Origin: Odontesthes bonariensis
Lineage: Eukaryota; Chordata; Actinopteri; Atheriniformes; Atherinopsidae
Assembly: GCF_027942865.1 (NCBI RefSeq)
Contig: NC_134513.1
Location: 36,015,429-36,079,428 of the forward strand
Length of the DNA stretch: 64,000 nucleotides
Direction: 5' to 3'
Shown here: piece after piece, positions 12,581-32,439 of the stretch
Layout of the letters: every line of letters begins with the position of its first letter
Numbering within the stretch: the first letter of the stretch is position 1
The notes under the pieces: model-generated
What the model saw: only the letters and a program-made list of their open reading frames with translations
What the model was told of the DNA's origin: nothing
The model's database searches: none
Translations under genes and position numbers: made by a program

Positions 12581-14436
12581 TTAAAACATGAAATACTTCA
12601 TTATCATGCTAGGACTAAAATGTGAATCTTTAATCCATTTAAAAAATAATCATTTCCATTACATCAAAACAATTAGAACAAAATCAAAAAATCAATTATG
12701 TGATTAAAAAGCACAAAATGATCAAATTCTACAGAAAAATTCTCAAACATTCTAATGGAGTAAATAATGATCATAAACACTGACATAACTTCTTAAAACC
12801 TTCAATATGTATGTGTATATAATTTAATTATACAGTCAAATATACTTTTATTTAGTACTTTTGGGCATTAAGTGTTACATTTACAACAGTTAGACACTAA
12901 TATTTTAGTTTTTTAAATTTAAATATTACTTTTAATTCTTTTCTTCAGCTGAATTTGTGTCTCAGTTTTCCTAATTTGAATTTATAAACACTTAATGTAC
13001 AATTCAGCGAAGATTTGAAAGCTATGAATAATTTATTTTGCCCTCTCCAACTAGACGTAAAACAAAAGCATATGGTACGAATCCAGCGCTGTTAGCATAG
13101 CAGCTAACTAACATAACCGAATATCTTTCCGTTAAACGGAGCAGGAGAAGAATCAGAGTAACTCAAATTGAACCCTTTGAATAAGCGAGGTTTTGGCTCA
13201 CATCAACGTTTACCTACAACGACACAAACATTCGGCTGAAGCCAACTTTATCTGAAGTTGCGCGTGAGTTCCTCCCCAGAGGACGGTTTATATCACGTGA
13301 CATCACAGGAGGCTCTGGGAGACATTAAACTGTGTGAGTAAACACAAATACAGCCTCCGGTCGGTGCTTGGGACAAACTGACGTTTCAGTAACCGTTGTC
13401 CATCAAATCCTGAGACTACACGCTCAGACCGTTTGACCGGATCCATTAATGGTCACTCTAACGAATTATCTCATTCTATACATTTCTCACACATCCAAAA
13501 TTGGACTCGTTGCTTGTGACCCGGTCACATTTTCTGACGGGTGACAAAATTCGATGTTACATCGCTGCACCGCAGCAAACTCCGCCCGCCCGGACTGATC
13601 CTCCCCACAGCTTATAACGGTCGATTAAAACGAGTGCACCCTTTGTTTTAAAACAAAAGATGACGTCATTTTCTCACGAGCTCGAGGAGACCGGAAACTG
13701 AAATGAATTTTTTAACAACTAAACATGTATTTTTAATGAATAAAATGCACGCAAACCCATAAACAATGAATCATGTATGTATATTAAACATAAATATTAT
13801 AATTTGTTGGGCAGTTTGTTGACTTTAAATTGAAGTTATGGAGACGGTTATTTACTGTCTGAATTAAGCTTTTTGCATTAAACATGTTTAATAAATATTG
13901 GGACAGGTTCGTGTTTATTACTACCTTTTTATTATTTAACAACACTGCCAAAGCTTATTAGCGTCATCCTTGAACTTAATCCAGTAAATTCACATATTAG
14001 TGTTTTCTAAACCAACCAATAAATCAATTTAGTCTCAGCTCAGTCTATCAGGTTAAATATGAAAAGCTAAAAGGAACCAAATAAAAGCAAACGTGTTTCC
14101 TCTCTGTAAAGTGTGACCGACCAGCTCGTCGCTGTGTTTATCATCTCATCGCTCATCTACAAAGGTCACCCGTTTCTTTGACTGAACATAAAGAAGCGCA
14201 CCCTGATGCTTTGGCCTCTCAGAGCAGCAGCGGCTCGCACTCGTCACCAACACTTCGTGTGTTTCAGTTGAACTTTCAGGCGTTTCCATCGTTGTTTAAG
14301 TGTGGGGACGTTTAATGACCTCAGGTTTTTCCTTTCTCTGAGGCGGTCTGATACCGACGCACAGCTTTAGGCCCCGCCCCCCACCTGTCTCAGAACTCAT
14401 TTAAATAAACACTTGGTGATGTCACTTCCTGTTAGT
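12581..14436. other. Intergenic region between KIAA0930-like gene and FBXO7
   Basis: AT-rich sequence with no exon found. It contains a perfect TGACGTCA at 13661-13668 within a locally GC-richer patch (about 13240-13690). I could not link this to a transcript. Confidence 0.4.
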
Positions 14437-14442
14437 TTTATT
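14437..14442 (-). terminator. FBXO7 polyadenylation signal
   Basis: AATAAA on the minus strand lies only about 22 bases beyond the FBXO7 stop codon. If used, it gives a very short 3' UTR. The spacing is unusually tight, so a more distal site is possible. Confidence 0.5.
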
Positions 14443-14463
14443 GATCAGTCCTGGAATGGATAA

Positions 14464-17400
14464 TCAGATGAATCCTCGGCGGATGTCAGCCGGTCGTCCT
14501 CCCGCCGGTCTGCGGTAACCGGAGCGCGGTCGTCCGGCGGGATCTGCGATGGGGCCGATAGGGTCGTAGCGGGGGCGGGGCAGCAGGCCGTGGGGGAAGT
14601 TGGGCCTCTGGTCGTACTCGCCGCCGATGATCCCAGGCAGTGGGGGGAAGAGGGGGCGGGGCATCGGGGTGAAGATGTCCCGGTCGGGGAACGGCGGCAG
14701 GGAGCGGTGACGAATCGCACGTCGTGATTCGGAGCGACTCTGATGAGTCTTTCTGTAAAGCTGAAGGGAAACAAGCGCGTTAAAAACGTCCTGAACGTGT
14801 TCAACGGGAAAAATACAACAAACTTTCTATATTTTCATCTTTCTGAGCCACCTTCTGTTCGGCTGAATGTCTTCTTTTTCAGTGTTTCTCGTTTCATCTT
14901 AAATCCTGAGAAGTTTCACACGTGATCAATACCAACTGCACCGCTTCTTCTGATGACCTCCGTCACAGCAGGTCATTACATCCATCCATCCGCCTCTAAT
15001 TCAGAGGCTCCGCCCACTTTGGCTTTTACATTAAAGGGTCTTTGAGCTTGAGTTTAAGTTTGTTATCCGATTTGAACATGTTCAGTTTCAGTCTGAAATG
15101 TAAAAAGCTTTGAAGTTAAACCGATCCGAGTCATTTTCTCACCTCTTTCCAGTCTGTGTCTCTGGATCTGCTGCGATCCTGATCTGAAGCACAACAAACA
15201 CATTCAGAACCATTAGATGAACCCAGAAGGTTCTAAGAGATTTGAATGTGTTTTCACCCAGAAATGAAGGAGTGAACGGCCCCTTAAAACTAAAGAAACC
15301 TTCTTTTTAACCTCTCCGTGTCAGACCCAAAGCTGCTGTAGAACCAGCCCGGTTCTGGTCTCTTTTCAAAGTTAAACCTCTAAACCTTTCAGTCACAGAG
15401 TTCTGTTTCTTCTGATCAGAAAACCTTTGGATCAATCTCATCAGCAGAACCAGGAGGTCACATGATCAGCTGAGGAGGAAACCGTTTCCCCAGAACAGAA
15501 CCACCAGTGAGAATCGGACCTTTAAAATCACTTTTTTACCTTTTTAAAAAGGTTTCAAACCATTGTCACCTCGGAGCTGTGATGGTCTCACCTGCGAAGT
15601 CCCGGCGGTACAGGTGTCTCCACAGCGTGGAGTCTGCGGCGGCGGCGTGGAAGTGCCGGCTACCCGCCGACAGCCTCGCCAACGACTGAACGTCCAGCAG
15701 TCGGAGGACTCGGAGCAGCAGCTCCGGAGGAAGAGCCGGCAGGCCGAACGCCACCGGCAGATTCATGGCTGCAAACACACCGCCGTCAGTTGGTACGATA
15801 CAAGAGACGAGATGATTCAGACACAAAAACGCTTTCATTTGACCAACCGATGAACTCTGGATAACTTTAACGCTGGCGCCCCCCAGTGGTTTGTCTGGTG
15901 TAGAAACGAGCCGGAAGAGAATTTAGTTTATTAAAAAGAAAACATTCTGCTGCCTGTTCCCTGAACACTAAACTGTTCTCTGAACACTGAACTGTTCCCT
16001 GAACACTAAACTGTTCCCTGGACACTAAACTGTTCCCTGGACACTGAACTGTTCCCTGAACACTGAACTGTTCCCTGGACACTGAACTGTTCCCTGGACA
16101 CTGAACTGTTCCCTGAACACTGAACTGTTCCCTGGACACTAAACTGTTCCCTGAACACTAAACTGTTCCCTGGACACTGAACTGTTCCCTGGACACTGAA
16201 CTGTTCCCTGAACACTGAACTGTTCCCTGGACACTGAACTGTTCCCTGAACACTAAACTGTTCCCTGGACACTGAACTGTTCCCTGGACACTGAACTGTT
16301 CCCTGAACACTGAACTGTTCCCTGGACACTAAACTGTTCCCTGAACACTGAACTGTTCCCAGTACACTGAACTGTTCACTGAACAGTTCCCTGAACACTG
16401 AACTGTTCCCTCAACACCGAACTGTTCCGTGAACTCTGAACTGTTCACTGAACTGTTCCCTCAACACCAAACTGTTCCCTGAACACTAAACTGTTCCCTG
16501 AACACTGAGCTTTTTTTCAGTTCATACTGAACTGTTCCCTGAACACTGAACTGTTCCCTCAACACCGAACTGTTCCCTGGACACTGAACTGTTCCCTGAA
16601 CACTGAACTGTTCACTGAACTGTTCCATGGACACTGAACTGTTCACTGAACACTGAGCTTTTTTTCAGTTCACACTGAACACTTAACTGTTCCCTGAACA
16701 CTGAACTGTTTCCAGTTCACACTGAACACTAAACTGTTCCCTGGACACTGAACACTAAACTGTTCCCTGGACACTGAACTGTTTCCAGTTCCCACTGAAC
16801 TCTTCCCTGAACACTGAACTGTTCCCTGAACACTGAACTGTTCCCTGAACACTAAACTGTTCCCTGAACACTAAACTGTTCCCTGAACACTGAACTCTTC
16901 CCTGAACACTGAACTCTTCCCTGAACACTAAACTGTTCCCTGAACACTGAACTGTTCCCTGAACACTGAACTGTTCCCTGAACACTGAACTCTTCCCTGA
17001 ACACTGAACTCTTCCCTGAACACTGAACTGTTCCCTGAACACTAAACTGTTCCCTGGACACTAAACTGTTCCCTGGACACTGAACTGTTTCCAGTTCACA
17101 CTGAACAGTTCCCTGAACACTGAACAGTTTCCAGTTCACACTGAACAGATTCAGAGTTTCAGCTCAGCAGGATGAACCCGAAGAACAGGTTTTAATCAAA
17201 AACTGAGGCTTTGTGGAGAGTTTAGATGGAAACGTTTTATATTCCGTGTTGGATCATTTTATTAAAACAACTTTATTCGTGTTTTTAAAGCAAAGTAAAT
17301 TCATCATTCAGGAAAGTTACTTTTGTTCAAATCTTATTATCTTTCTGATAAATAAAATAAGTTTCTGATGTTTTTGGGGCTCTGAGGCTCGCCGTGAGGA

Positions 17401-20400
17401 GCGTGGAAGCCGTCATGTGGCGTTTACCTTCTCTGGCGGCGGCGATCAGCGGGTACGCCAGCTGGTCTTTGAAGATCCGGGACATTTTCTTCAGATCTTT
17501 GAAGGCCGCCGCTGCACTTTCCCCTGAATGACGACAGAGACAAACGGTTACTCGCGGTTCCCCGGGCGCCCTCGGTTTTGCAGAGCGATCGCGTCCCTAC
17601 CTGGCCAATCGTCGGTCACGTAGCTGCAGGCGTTCAGCTGCAGTTTGCGGACGGCGTCGACGGTTTCTGTCACCTTCAGAGTGGCTGCAGGGAACAAACA
17701 CAGAGGGTCACCTGGTTCCCAGGAGCTCCACCGCGGCTCTGACGTGCGGCGCTGCGGCCGACAGCCAACTCACCGTTGATGACCAGCAGCGGGCCCATGC
17801 TCACCGCCACCACCGCCGCCAGGCTGCTCCCGCTCAGAGGGTGGGCGTACTGCAGCCTGTAGACCCCGCCCGCAGACCTCCACCCCGCGGGCATCTCCCC
17901 CTGCTTCACCTCACAGCCCAGAGAAGTGAAGCCGGTCTCCAGCATGAGGAGGTGCGCGGCCACCATGACGGCGTCGTTGGGGCTGGCGATCCGGGCCGTG
18001 TGATAGAGGAGGTCCAGGGAGAGCGGCGCCTGACCCTCCTCTGCCTCGCTGCACAGCATGGGCTCCCAGACGAGGGCCGCCGGCGCAGAGCCCTGCATGT
18101 CGCAGGTCTGCGTGGGCGGGGTCAGCGGCGGGCTGCTCGGCTGCTGGATGACAACACGACAGTCGGGAAACTGAACATGTGAAACACGTGCTGCAACCAG
18201 GCGGCGTCTCAGAAATTAAAAACAGCTGAAACATGCACACCGTTTCATTTTGCAACGTTTACAAAGAAAAGAGCCATCAGACGTTTGATCTACAGCGAGC
18301 CAATCAAACGAGAGAACTCAGCTCTTAGAACAAGACCACGACGAGACAAAAGCAACGAGCTGCAACTTAAGTTTCAGGCTTTAAAGCGGGAAAAAAAAGA
18401 GATTTTTCTCCTATTTTCTACATTCAGACAACAAAATGACACATTTAGACGAGTTTTTAACAAACTCTTCTTCTTTAAAACGTCTGTCATCACCTGTTCA
18501 GACACACGATACAACGCCGAGTCCAAAATGTCACCGAATGTTTCCACAAGATGAAGAAAACTGACACAACAAAGCTTTAAAGGAACACAAATCTTTGGAG
18601 TTTATTCTCTAAACATGAAACATGTCAGTTTCTGTTCATTACTCAGTGTTTATTAACTTATTTCTGCTACTTGTTTCATGATTTTTATGTTTATTACTCA
18701 CTGTTTATTAACTTATTTCTGCTCCTTGTTTCATGATTTTTATGTTCATTACTCAGTGTTTATTAACTTATATCTGCTACTTGTTTCATGTTTTTTATGT
18801 TTATTACTCACTGTTTATTAGCTTATATCTGCTACTTGTTTCATGATTTTTATGTTTATTACTCACTGTTTATTAGCTTATATCTGCTACTTGTTTCATG
18901 ATTTTTATGTTTATTACTCAGTGTTTATTAGCTTATATCTGCTACTTGTTTCATGATTTTTATGTTTATTACTCAGTGTTTATTAGCTTATATCTGCTAC
19001 TTGTTTCATGATTTTTATGTTTATTACTCACTGTTTATTAGCTTATATCTGCTACTTGTTTCATGATTTTTATGTTTATTACTCACTGTTTATTAGCTTA
19101 TATCTGCTACTTGTTTCATGATTTTTATGTTTATTACTCACTGTTTATTAGCTTATATCTGCTACTTGTTTCATGATTTTTATGTTTATTACTCACTGTT
19201 TATTAGCTTATATCTGCTACTTGTTTCATGATTTTTATGTTTATTACTCACTGTTTATTAGCTTATATCTGCTACTTGTTTCATGATTATGTATCTCACT
19301 AATTTGTAAGTAGGCAAAATATTTACAATAGCACATGTTTCACTGATTGCTGAAATGTTGCATTGATAACTTGTAGTTTAGGACCATGGACAGTTCTTTC
19401 CTTTGCCTAATTTTTAATTCTGTGACCTCTCTGGTTTAAATGACTGTTGCTGCTTTGATGAAGCCTAATTTGATAGTTTCAAATTAATTTTTGAAATATT
19501 TTGTTAATAAATATTTTATGAGTAATATAGTGTTCTTTGTCACATTGTATTTGGCATTAGTAAATAATGATGCACATTTACAGATATTTGACATGATATG
19601 AGTGATAACACGTGTTATAAGGGCTATTTTGCACAATAGGTGGGCCTTGAGATTTTTACTTGTCCTTTGGTGTGCCTTGGGCACAAAAGGTTTGGGAACC
19701 ACTGGGCTAGTGAGAACGAAACCTGTCTTCCAATTCATTGCATTTTTTTGTGGTAGAAGTATCGGCATCGGTACTCTGTATCGGCAAGTACTCAGATCCA
19801 AGTATCAGTATCTCATCGGTTTGAAAAAAAGTGGTATCGCTGCATCCCTAGCCACGATCCATCAATTCAATTCAATTCAATTCAATTCATTTTTATTTAT
19901 ATAGCGCCAAATACAACAAATGTCATCTCAAGGCACTTAGATAGTAAGTCCAATTCAAGCCAATTGGAATTCAATTAATTAATAATAATCATAATTCATA
20001 AAATAATCCAATTCGTTCATATAGAGCCAATTCAAAAACAATTTCCTAGCTAAGAAAACCAACAGATTGCACTGAAAACTTTTTGTTTTTCGGTCCAATC
20101 CTTGTTGGAGAGGCTGAACCTTTGCTGGATGCTGCTGTTCTACCCAACCCTGACACCCTCACCTGTCAGCAGGTAACCTGCTGGTTGGAGCAGCTTCCAG
20201 AACGCTGTTCCTGTAGATTCTGGAAACTTTCTGTCTTTCTGGGACTCCAGAACAACTTTTACTGAGTGCTGCTGCAGCAGTTTCTGGGTTTGGTTCTGTT
20301 GGTCAGTGAAGACTCTGAGAATCACTTAAAGTTGAACAAGTGTTCAACTGGCCTAACAGTAAGAATAACCTCTGAACTCACCTGGCTGGTGGTCCCGCTG

Positions 20401-20936
20401 TTCATCTGCTGGCTGTGGGTTGTTCTTGTTGTGGTGGTGGTTGGGTTTGAGGTGGTCCTGGTGGTGGTTGGGTTTGAGGTGGTCCTGGTGGTGGTTGGGT
20501 TTGAGGTGGTCCTGGTGGTGGTTGGGTTTGAGGTGGTCCTGGTGGTGGTGGTTGGGTTTGAGGTGGTCCTGGTGGTGGTGGTTGGGTTTGAGGTGGCCGA
20601 AGTGGCCGAGGTGGCGGCGGCTGGAGGCAGTAAGACGCAGATAAGATCACCGGAGACGACGCCACAGGACGCCAGAGTCTGATCGGAGTCTGACAGCAGC
20701 TCCGAGCCTCCGAGAGACAAACTGAACTGTGTGTCCGAGCTGAGGGGAGAGAGATGAGTATGAATCAGGCCGTCCACACACGTTGTGGACAATGAAACCC
20801 GTCTGAGGTCTGACCTGAGACCATGAGAGGACAGCAGCGTCTCCTCAATGAGCTCTCTGAGCTGCGTCACGCTGGGCTCCTCCGATGGCAACTCCACTTT
20901 GCTGGTCTGCTGGTTGATCCGAACTCGCAGCTTCAT
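14464..20936 (-). CDS. fbxo7: F-box only protein 7
   Basis: FBXO7 is the substrate receptor of an SCF ubiquitin ligase; it binds PI31 and proteasome factors and acts in PINK1/parkin mitophagy. I join eight exons: 20936-20815, 20739-20382, 18143-17774, 17684-17601, 17523-17428, 15768-15592, 15183-15143 and 14760-14464. Phases close to give 514 aa, against 522 in human. Residues 1-78 form the ubiquitin-like domain (starts MKLRVRI; ends SCGVVSGDLICVLL). A threonine-rich repeat linker follows to about 155, then the FP (Fbxo7/PI31) domain in exons 3-5, the F-box at about 344-402 (LPPELLLRVLRLLD), and a proline-rich tail with GIIGGEYDQRP and the RYDP motif. I chose the second ATG because it matches the family start and follows an acceptor-like CCTCAG, suggesting an upstream noncoding exon. 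The acceptor of exon 3 could also be 3 bases downstream. Confidence 0.95.
15955..17150. repeat. 19-bp minisatellite in FBXO7 intron 5
   Basis: Tandem units of TGAACTGTTCCCTGAACAC with GAACAC/GGACAC and TGAAC/TAAAC variants fill most of the intron between the exons at 17523-17428 and 15768-15592. It is interrupted by TTTCCAGTTCACAC and TTTTTTTCAGTT variants. On the FBXO7 sense strand each unit contains CAG. The short 60-140 codon frames here are repeat artefacts. Confidence 0.95.
18604..19290. repeat. 55-bp minisatellite in FBXO7 intron 2
   Basis: About twelve copies of a 55-bp AT-rich unit containing TTAGCTTATATCTGCTACTT and GTTTCATGATTTTTATG. Copies near the right end are almost identical and the leftmost ones slightly diverged, suggesting recent expansion from the right. 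Confidence 0.95.
19640..19857. mobile_element. hAT transposon end fragments
   Basis: Two adjacent ends are recognisable. GGCACAAAAGGTTTGGGAAC plus CACTG (ending about 19704) is the complement of a CAGTGGTTCCCAAACC-type hAT terminus. The block at 19755-19857 with ATCGGTACTCTGTATCGGCA and GTATCGCTGCATCCCTA is a TAGGGATGCA-type hAT terminus. Neither has a partner end here, so both are relics. Confidence 0.55.
19862..20090 (-). mobile_element. L2-type LINE 3' end
   Basis: An ATTCA microsatellite followed by TTTTTATTTATATAGCGCCA and, further on, CAACAGATTGCACTGAAAAC is the 3' UTR and tail of a fish L2-like LINE read on the minus strand, sitting in FBXO7 intron 2. No coding part is attached. Confidence 0.65.
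20425..20605 (-). repeat. Coding minisatellite in FBXO7 exon 2
   Basis: Six 24-30 bp units (plus strand GGTTGGGTTTGAGGTGGTCC core) lie inside FBXO7 exon 2 and preserve the frame, encoding repeats of the type SNPTTTRTT. They lengthen the linker between the ubiquitin-like and FP domains with low-complexity Thr/Asn/Pro/Arg sequence. Unit-number changes in steps of 24 or 27 bp would keep the frame. Confidence 0.9.
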
Positions 20937-20951
20937 GCTGAGGACAGACAC

Positions 20952-22549
20952 ACAGCGACCTTCCCCATGATCACGTGATCATAACACAAGTAATATCTCT
21001 GCATAAACTCCTGGCTTTAGTGCAAATAAAAGGTGGCTCCTGAACAACAATTATGCTGTAATGCTAAATAACAGACATGCATGATTTAGTCATGTTGAGT
21101 AGAAAAAAACTCAACAGATTGTCCCCCAAATTACTCAAAATTTAATTCGGCACCGCTTCAACTTTATATCTCCTTTGTTTTTGGCATGAAAGTCAGGCTT
21201 TGTTTAAATTAGAGGAAAAGTTAATGGAGTTTGGTGGAGAGACTCTTCTTCTAATGCTTCTCGTTGTCGGGAGTGTCCACACACTTTTGGCCATTTTACA
21301 ACTGATTTTAGAACAAAATCACAATGTGAATCATCTATTTTTCACTTTTGATGAGTCATTAACGTCCCGCTTTATCTTTTACGCTAACCTAATTTCCTGT
21401 TATCAGAAAAACAACGATGTATTTCCATGAAATATTCAAAACTTGGTCTGAAATCACCTTAATTCGACATTAAGAAAACATTCACACTGAAAACATCCAA
21501 CAGACACATCAGTTACAGATTGTTAAATAAGAGAAAAACACTGTTGAAGTGCAGCAGATTTCGTTTTCGTTTCAGGACGTTAGCAAACCAAAGTTGCTGC
21601 GTAACAGTCTAAACTGCTAGTTGATGCTAACTAACCTGGTCGGTTAGCTGGTTAAAGCTGGTTAAACCGGTGGTTTCGGCTTTTAAAAGTCTAACAGGGA
21701 AACTTTCACATGAAGGACTAACGTTTTGATACCCCAAACATTTCACGCCGTTTCTCTGTAAACACAAACCTGCAGCCGTGAACTTCTGCGGCAAAAAAAA
21801 CAGGAAGTGCAACTTCCGCTCTGGATTTTCAAAACAAATCTCGTAAACACAAAGCCGCAAAGAGTTACATTTATTTCAATATTTTGCTTATTATTTAAAG
21901 TGGTAGAAATGTATATTCTTACATAACGTCCCACATAAACCAGTAATTGTCCCATCTGTTGCAAATCAGTATTTCTGTTGGTATCCTTCAAAGTATACAA
22001 AACCTTTTAATTTTTGGGTAAATTAATTTAAAAAACACCAACACAACATTTTCCAATCGGTCCAATTCATTTAATGATTTTTTTAGCCACATCAAAGTTC
22101 ACCAAAGCAACGACTTAATAATGGGCGGGGCAATCTGTTGAGTGTGGGCGGGGCCTGATCAGGCAATCTGAGCTGCCCAATCACGGCAGACTGCCGCAGT
22201 AGTTTTGTGGCTGTAAAACTTTTCTATTTCCGAGGAAATTTTTCAAAAGAACACCAGCACATCAAATTCTAATTTAGGCTACCAATTACAGCAGCCTACA
22301 GGAGTATTTTTGTAATTATCCTTTATTGTATAAAACACTTTATACAAGTTTTTTTTTACTTTCCGAGAAAATCATTTTAAGTCACACCAACACAGCAAAT
22401 GCTGATCTTGGTCCAATTGACTTTTCAAGTCAAATGTCAGCAGAGTGCCTACAGAACGGTGGGCGGGGCCATCTGCAAAGGGTGGAGCTTGAGCAGATTG
22501 GAGCTAACCAATAATAGTGGACTGGGCTACACCACCTTGGTGTTTTTTT
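20952..22549. other. FBXO7 5' flank and intergenic sequence
   Basis: The likely FBXO7 noncoding first exon and promoter lie here, perhaps near 21540-21850, but I cannot place them. From about 22010 to 22550 there are three diverged blocks, each with an ACACCAACACA-like motif followed by GGTCCAATT or a variant, and two with GGGCGGGGC. They look like an old dispersed or tandemly copied repeat. Confidence 0.4.
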
Positions 22550-22554
22550 TTTTT

Positions 22555-23775
22555 TTGGTTCAGGTCCTACTTGGAGGAGCGGAGTTATTTTGTGACCATT
22601 GGAAGTAATCAATCTGATAGAGTGGCTATGACATGTGGAGTTTCACAGGGGTCAGTTCTTGGACCCCTTCTGTTCACCCTATACATGCTGCCTCTGGGTC
22701 AAATTCTGAAGAACTCTAAAGTCAACTACCACAGCTATGCAGATGACACACAGATATATCTGGCACTGTCTCCAGATGACTGCAGTCCTATAGAGTCATT
22801 GTGCGACTGCCTAGAGCAAGTCAAAAAGTGGATGAACCAAAATTTCCTTCAGTTAAATCAAGAAAAAACTGAGGTCATTGTGTTTGGCAACAAAGAGAAG
22901 AGGTTTGCTGTCAGTAAACATCTTCAGTCACTGTCTCTAGAAACTAAAGACCAAGTCCGGAACCTCGGCGTGCTGATAGACTCAGACCAAACCTTAAACT
23001 ATCATATCAAATCAGTCACCAAATCAGCCTTTTATCAACTTAAGAACATATCCAGAATGAAGGGTTTCATGTCCCAAACAGATCAGGAGAAGCTGATTCA
23101 TGCTTTCATCTCCAGCAGACTTGACTACTGTAACGGTCTTCTGTAACGGTCTTCTGACTGGACTCCCCCAAAAGAGTCTCAAACAGCTGCAGCTCATTCA
23201 GAACGCTGCAGCCCGAGTTTTAACCAGAACAAAGAGATCACATCACATCACCCCAGTTCTCAAGTCTTTACATTGGCTCCCGGTCAGATACAGAATAGAT
23301 TTTAAAGTTCTGCTGCTCGTCTACAAATCACGGAATGGTTTAGGTCCAGAATACATGAATGACATGCTAGCAGAGTATAAACCCAGCAGAGCTCTGAGAT
23401 CTGCTGACTCAGGTCAGATAGTGGAGCCCAGAGTTCAAACTAGCCCCGCTGAAGCAGCTTTTAGCTGTTATGCTGCACACAACTGGAACAAACTACCAGC
23501 AGAACTGAAATCAGCCCCAACTGTAAGCACTTTTAAATCCAGGTTAAAAACATTTCTCTTTCGATGTGCTTATGGTTGAGTTTATATTTTTCTTTTTTCC
23601 CCTCTTCTTTGATTGCTTTTAACTGTGTTTTTAATTTTTGTATTATTTTTTTTCTCTTTCAATTGCTGCTTTATGCTGTTCTTTTAAATGCCTTGTCTTT
23701 ATGTAAAGCACATTGAGTTGCCTGTGGTATGAAATGCGCTGTATAAATAAAGATGCCTTGTCTTGCCTTGCATTG
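22555..23775 (+). mobile_element. L2-clade LINE, 5' truncated and inactivated
   Basis: The element encodes the middle and C-terminal part of a reverse transcriptase: SQGSVLGPLLFTLYMLPLGQ, then the YADDTQIYL catalytic box, then the thumb (LNQEKTEVIVFGN, NLGVLIDSD). It ends in a GCGCTGTATAAATAAAG tail and TTGCC-type terminal repeats, as L2 elements do. The frame breaks near 23140 where a 13-bp block (TAACGGTCTTCTG) is duplicated, placing a stop and shifting the rest (23150-23579) to another frame. It lacks the endonuclease and is a dead copy between the divergent FBXO7 and RTCB genes. Confidence 0.9.
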
Positions 23776-24105
23776 CCTTGTTTTTATGGTAAAACCAGAA
23801 ACTGGTTCATGGGGACCTAAATGTAAATGCTGGTGCCAAAACACCTCTGTTATAAAGCTTTTAAAAAAACTCAGTTTATTGTTGTTAAAAAGATATTTTC
23901 CAATTCTATTACGTCGAGGAAAATAGAAGAAAAGCTGTTGGGCTTTTATTTTGAAGGAAAGTTCAACCTTTTCTGGTTTCCTGCGGATGTAGTCGTTGAA
24001 CTTGACAAGATATAAACTGACTACAATTACGGCAAGCGGCTAGTTTAACGCTGCACGAACACTCTTAAGAACAAATTATCGTAGAATAGTAAATAAACGA
24101 GCGTT

Positions 24106-24113
24106 TGACGTCA
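24106..24113 (+). promoter_or_regulatory. CRE/ATF-type site upstream of RTCB
   Basis: A perfect TGACGTCA palindrome lies 200 bp upstream of the RTCB start codon. This sequence is the consensus for CREB/ATF factors and close to unfolded-protein-response elements. Function here is inferred from position only. Confidence 0.45.
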
Positions 24114-24312
24114 TTTGTGTTCGAGGCTTTAACGTCTCATTAGAAAATCCTCGCGCTCCGTTGAATTTTTTACTGCGTCATTCCGAACTGAATCTCGCGT
24201 TTGACGGCTCGCGGGCCTCCGTATCGCCCTGAGTGCAGCTGCGTGGCGTTGAACAGCAGCTGAACACAGCAGCGTTAAACTCTGAGAGCTGTCACCCGTT
24301 TGGATCGGAACC

Positions 24313-32246
<7,934 letters not shown>

Positions 32247-32433
32247 AGCTGCATGACACCGTTATTAAAGACTGTTTACACTAAAGGAAGGACAATGCAA
32301 CCCACAGACTGATCAGAGAAGCAGAAAATGTTTTTTTTTTTCTGTTTTTGATGAGTGAAAAGTGAATTTATGTTGGAGAAAACGAGGCTGAAAATCTGCC
32401 TTCTGATCTGGAACAAGTTTGTTTATGTTCCAA

Positions 32434-32439
32434 ATTAAA
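32434..32439 (+). terminator. RTCB polyadenylation signal
   Basis: ATTAAA 188 bases after the RTCB stop codon is the best candidate signal; it is followed directly by a genomic A-rich tract. Confidence 0.45.
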
